A stretch of DNA of 23,717 bases from a virus: positions 1 to 23,717 of the IMG/VR virus record IMGVR_UViG_3300027901_000297. The stretch is one strand, 5' to 3'. Below the pieces are notes generated by a model, which saw only the letters and a list, made by a program, of their open reading frames with translations, did not search any database and was not told where the DNA came from. Of this stretch, positions 21,796-23,717 are shown piece by piece. Every line of letters begins with the position of its first letter. The first letter of the stretch is position 1. The position numbers and the translations under genes are program-made.

Positions 21796-22728
21796 TCAGG
21801 CAACAAGCCTGCGCGTCTCCTCGTTGACGGTCTGCGCCGAAATAGCTTTCATGCAGGGTTCGGTGAACTGGCAGGTAGGTTTTAGACAGGGCATGTGCCC
21901 GCATATGTCGGGGGCAATTATCTTTTTGCCATTCTTGTATAGGTATACTTCGTGAGGAGATGTGGGGCCAAACAGCGCAACCGTCTTTTTCTGCATCGCG
22001 ATAGCCAAGTGCAACCCAAGGCTATCGTTCGTTATGATTGATTTGCAACTGTGAATCCAATCCATATAAGTTCTTAAATCATTCTCCCCCTCCTGCCATG
22101 ACACCTCCCTGATGTTTCCATCCAATAAACTGTATAATTCATTCCACCTCTCCGTGGGCCATGCCTTGTTTGGCCACTTTCTGCCCACGCGATGATTTAA
22201 TCCAACCTTAAATCTTACTTCGCTTTTTGGTTTATATCCGAGCACGTACGGCTCGCCATTCCATTTCCGATCTAGCATTTCAAACAGCACATCCTGCCAC
22301 GGGCGGGTGGCGTACCGTTTACGCTCATAGCTGCTATACGTCAAGAAAGCATTCACGCTATCCTTGTATGCCCTAGCAGTTCCAGTCTCAGGGTCAAACC
22401 TAAATCCGCATTTCTCCCATGCGTGAATCCTGTCCGCCAATGCGCACATCCCCGGTGTCTTTTCCAGATTTATCATAAGGTCATAGCGTTCGGACTCCAA
22501 CTGTAACAACGAATCCCAATGCCTGATAAGCACGCGGTCTATCATTGGGTTGTTTTCAATGAGCGGGTAGGCAGATTCCTCTACAAGCCATGTAATATTA
22601 TAATCCTTCAGGCAATGGAGTATTACCGTGGTGCGCAACACATCCCCAAGGCTGGGTGTTCGTCCTATCTCTGGATCCAGTGTTTCAGAATTGCCAAGTT
22701 TCAGGATAAGGGCCTTTAGCACCCCCAT
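21796..22728 (-). CDS. Glycosyltransferase family 9 (heptosyltransferase-like)
   Basis: This 310-residue protein has the family 9 layout: an opening strand (LKALILKLG), the TPSLGDVLRTTVIL loop-helix near residue 25, and a C-terminal donor-binding half. The latter holds KPKSEVRFKVGLNHRVGRKWPNKAWP, ITNDSLGLHLAIA, and VALFGPTSPHE (about 230-260). A Cys-rich tail (CGHMPC, CQFTEPC) is also common in this family. GT9 enzymes normally move ADP-heptose onto LPS core sugars, so the host surface or a similar glycan is a plausible acceptor. I used the ATG at 22728. A GTG two codons later has better spacing to GGAGG, and a TTG at 22737 is also possible. It overlaps the preceding sulfotransferase-like gene by 13 bases. 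Confidence 0.88.
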   Translation of the reverse strand: MGVLKALILKLGNSETLDPEIGRTPSLGDVLRTTVILHCLKDYNITWLVEESAYPLIENNPMIDRVLIRHWDSLLQLESERYDLMINLEKTPGMCALADRIHAWEKCGFRFDPETGTARAYKDSVNAFLTYSSYERKRYATRPWQDVLFEMLDRKWNGEPYVLGYKPKSEVRFKVGLNHRVGRKWPNKAWPTERWNELYSLLDGNIREVSWQEGENDLRTYMDWIHSCKSIITNDSLGLHLAIAMQKKTVALFGPTSPHEVYLYKNGKKIIAPDICGHMPCLKPTCQFTEPCMKAISAQTVNEETRRLVA

Positions 22729-23357
22729 TGCCTCCAAGAATCTTTTTCGTAACCGAAAGCGTTAAACATGGGTCTTTCTTTATAATACACTGCTTCTGCC
22801 AATTGTTCCGTGTAATGGGCATCCCTGACGGAGCTATTCTGTCTTTCTCCGTTGTAACTTTTGCCCGTTACACGTTTTAAAATATTGCCTATCCCGTCCT
22901 CAAACCTGTAAACGGTCACATCGGGCGGTTTAAGCGTTCCACCAAATTGTACCCACCAACGATAAAACATGAATCCCTCCTTGGCATTCTTTTGATGCCA
23001 TAAGGCGTATTTCATCTTTTCTCCTTGTTTCATGCGTAAGTGTACTTTTGGCGGGTCTAGTTGGTGCGGGAGTGCCTTTGCATAATCTTCAAAGGCCATT
23101 CTGTCACTATACATCCAACTCCAGTAGGACATGTTCCAATCGTATGGGTTCCTGACAACCGTCCACATGCCAGCATTCCATAAGTCCGATCTCTCAATGA
23201 ATAGCTGTTTGGCATGTCCGTATGCTGGATGCTGGTACTCATAAACGTCCCTGTATCCTTCTGCCCCTGGTGATTCATCCCCCATAAGGCAAAAGTCGGG
23301 TTGCCTTAGTTTCGCTTTTATGTATGTGCCACCCGTTCTTGGAAAATGGATAAACAT
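22716..23357 (-). CDS. Sulfotransferase-like P-loop protein (paralog family member 1)
   Basis: This 213-residue protein has the sulfotransferase 5' loop at its very N-terminus (IHFPRTGGTYIK, residues 3-14) and the 3'-phosphate segment TVVRNPYDWNMSYW (about 66-79). A VYRFEDGIGNILKRV helix follows, and it ends with PMFNAFGYEKD. It keeps the NP-aromatic-DW signature shared by the other four paralogs but lacks their YYD motif. This is the first gene of the inserted cassette: its ATG overlaps the TAA stop of the head-tail connector gene (TAATG), so it is translationally tied to a virion gene. Predicted PAPS-dependent sulfo transfer; acceptor unknown. Confidence 0.78.
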   Translation of the reverse strand: MFIHFPRTGGTYIKAKLRQPDFCLMGDESPGAEGYRDVYEYQHPAYGHAKQLFIERSDLWNAGMWTVVRNPYDWNMSYWSWMYSDRMAFEDYAKALPHQLDPPKVHLRMKQGEKMKYALWHQKNAKEGFMFYRWWVQFGGTLKPPDVTVYRFEDGIGNILKRVTGKSYNGERQNSSVRDAHYTEQLAEAVYYKERPMFNAFGYEKDSWRQWGC

Positions 23358-23717
23358 TACGTTTTCCAGATTTTATACGGCAATGTTAACGCCTTGACCG
23401 CATTTGGGATGTGACTTACTGTTTGCCCAACAATGAACGTCTCTCTTTGTTCGTACAGATCGCTAATTACCAGTTTGATTGCATGTTTTAAACGTTCTGG
23501 CACTTCCGAGGAACCGCCATAACCGCACAAGTATTGCACGGCTATCGGGTTTACGTTGTGGAGAGATTCTGTTGGCCAACTCTCGTTGTATTCCAAAACT
23601 ATGCGCCCTGGTTCGCTCACCGAATCACATCTATACACCGTGGTTCCCATGGTAATGGTGCTACTGTCAATATCAACGTATGTCACTATGGGGGCAGTTT
23701 CGGTAGAAAACGGCGGG
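23357..23717 (-). CDS. Head-tail connector protein, phiE125 gp8 / HK97 gp6-like (partial, 5' end outside window)
   Basis: The frame is open from the right edge, so the start lies outside; the GTG at 23686 is probably an internal Val codon, not a start. The visible ~119 residues begin PPFSTETAPIVTYVD and have VYRCDSVSEPGRIVLEYNESWP, VQYLCGYGGSSEVPERLKHA and IKLVISDLYEQRETFIVGQ, then IPNAVKALTLPYKIW. This is the standard C-terminal pattern of phiE125 gp8-like connector proteins, which dock under the portal and form part of the head-tail neck. The family usually has about 190 residues. In related phages the head-closure gene normally follows directly; here it is 14.8 kb away at 8233-8577. Confidence 0.87.
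   Translation of the reverse strand, partial: PPFSTETAPIVTYVDIDSSTITMGTTVYRCDSVSEPGRIVLEYNESWPTESLHNVNPIAVQYLCGYGGSSEVPERLKHAIKLVISDLYEQRETFIVGQTVSHIPNAVKALTLPYKIWKT

Noticed and set aside
21764-21806. TTG start for the sulfotransferase at 21806
   Set aside because: A GAAAGGGG site lies correctly before the ATG at 21764, and the extra 14 residues overlap the GT9 gene.
1-23717. CRISPR arrays, tRNA or rRNA genes, insertion sequences, integrase or attachment sites
   Set aside because: No regularly spaced repeats, no cloverleaf-like or rRNA-like sequence, and no transposase or integrase frame was seen on either strand.

Overview
This window is most likely part of a tailed, siphovirus-like double-stranded DNA phage or prophage genome. 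All credible genes lie on the minus strand and read from high to low coordinates. They are packed with 1-4 base overlaps (TAATG, ATGA). Reading in transcription order, a conserved head-tail/tail module can be followed: a phiE125 gp8 / HK97 gp6-type connector (cut by the right edge), a head-closure protein (Phage_H_T_join type), an HK97 gp10-like protein, a DUF3168-type tail completion protein, two tail-tube-like proteins, a tail assembly chaperone with a probable programmed -1 frameshift (gpG/gpGT style), a 962-residue tape measure protein, a small tail protein, and a tail hub-like protein running off the left edge. I see no host marker gene, tRNA, rRNA or CRISPR array. The host is probably Gram-negative (inference from a classical signal peptide and a heptosyltransferase-like GT9 enzyme).

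The striking part is about 8.6-23.36 kb. Roughly 14.8 kb of non-structural genes sit inside the head-tail connector module, between the gp8-like connector and the head-closure gene, which are normally close neighbours. This cassette holds six sulfotransferase-like P-loop proteins (five forming one divergent paralog family), three radical SAM enzymes, a YkgJ-type CxxCxxCC protein, a GT9 glycosyltransferase, a second glycosyltransferase-like protein, a class I methyltransferase, a split transketolase whose second subunit lacks the usual C-terminal domain, a signal-peptide-bearing small protein, a 35-residue Lys/Gly-rich peptide, and two HNH homing-endonuclease-like insertions (one frameshifted). 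I see no promoter or terminator inside it, so it is probably co-transcribed with the late structural genes.

Inference: the combination of glycosyl transfer, two-carbon (ketol) transfer, methylation, radical chemistry and repeated sulfation looks like a pathway that builds and sulfates a glycan-like molecule, late in infection. Plausible targets are the host envelope or the virion surface. The sequence does not give the substrate.

Other signals: an intrinsic terminator-like hairpin ends 12 bases before the start codon of the first tail-tube-like gene. A palindrome TTCCCG-N4-CGGGAA occurs three times in perfect form, inside unrelated genes. A sulfotransferase-like C-terminal remnant lies beside the larger HNH gene. 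Two real coding regions are easily missed by simple ORF finding: the hub gene (2026 down to 1, no stop in the window) and the -1 frame extension of the tail chaperone (5541 down to 5332).
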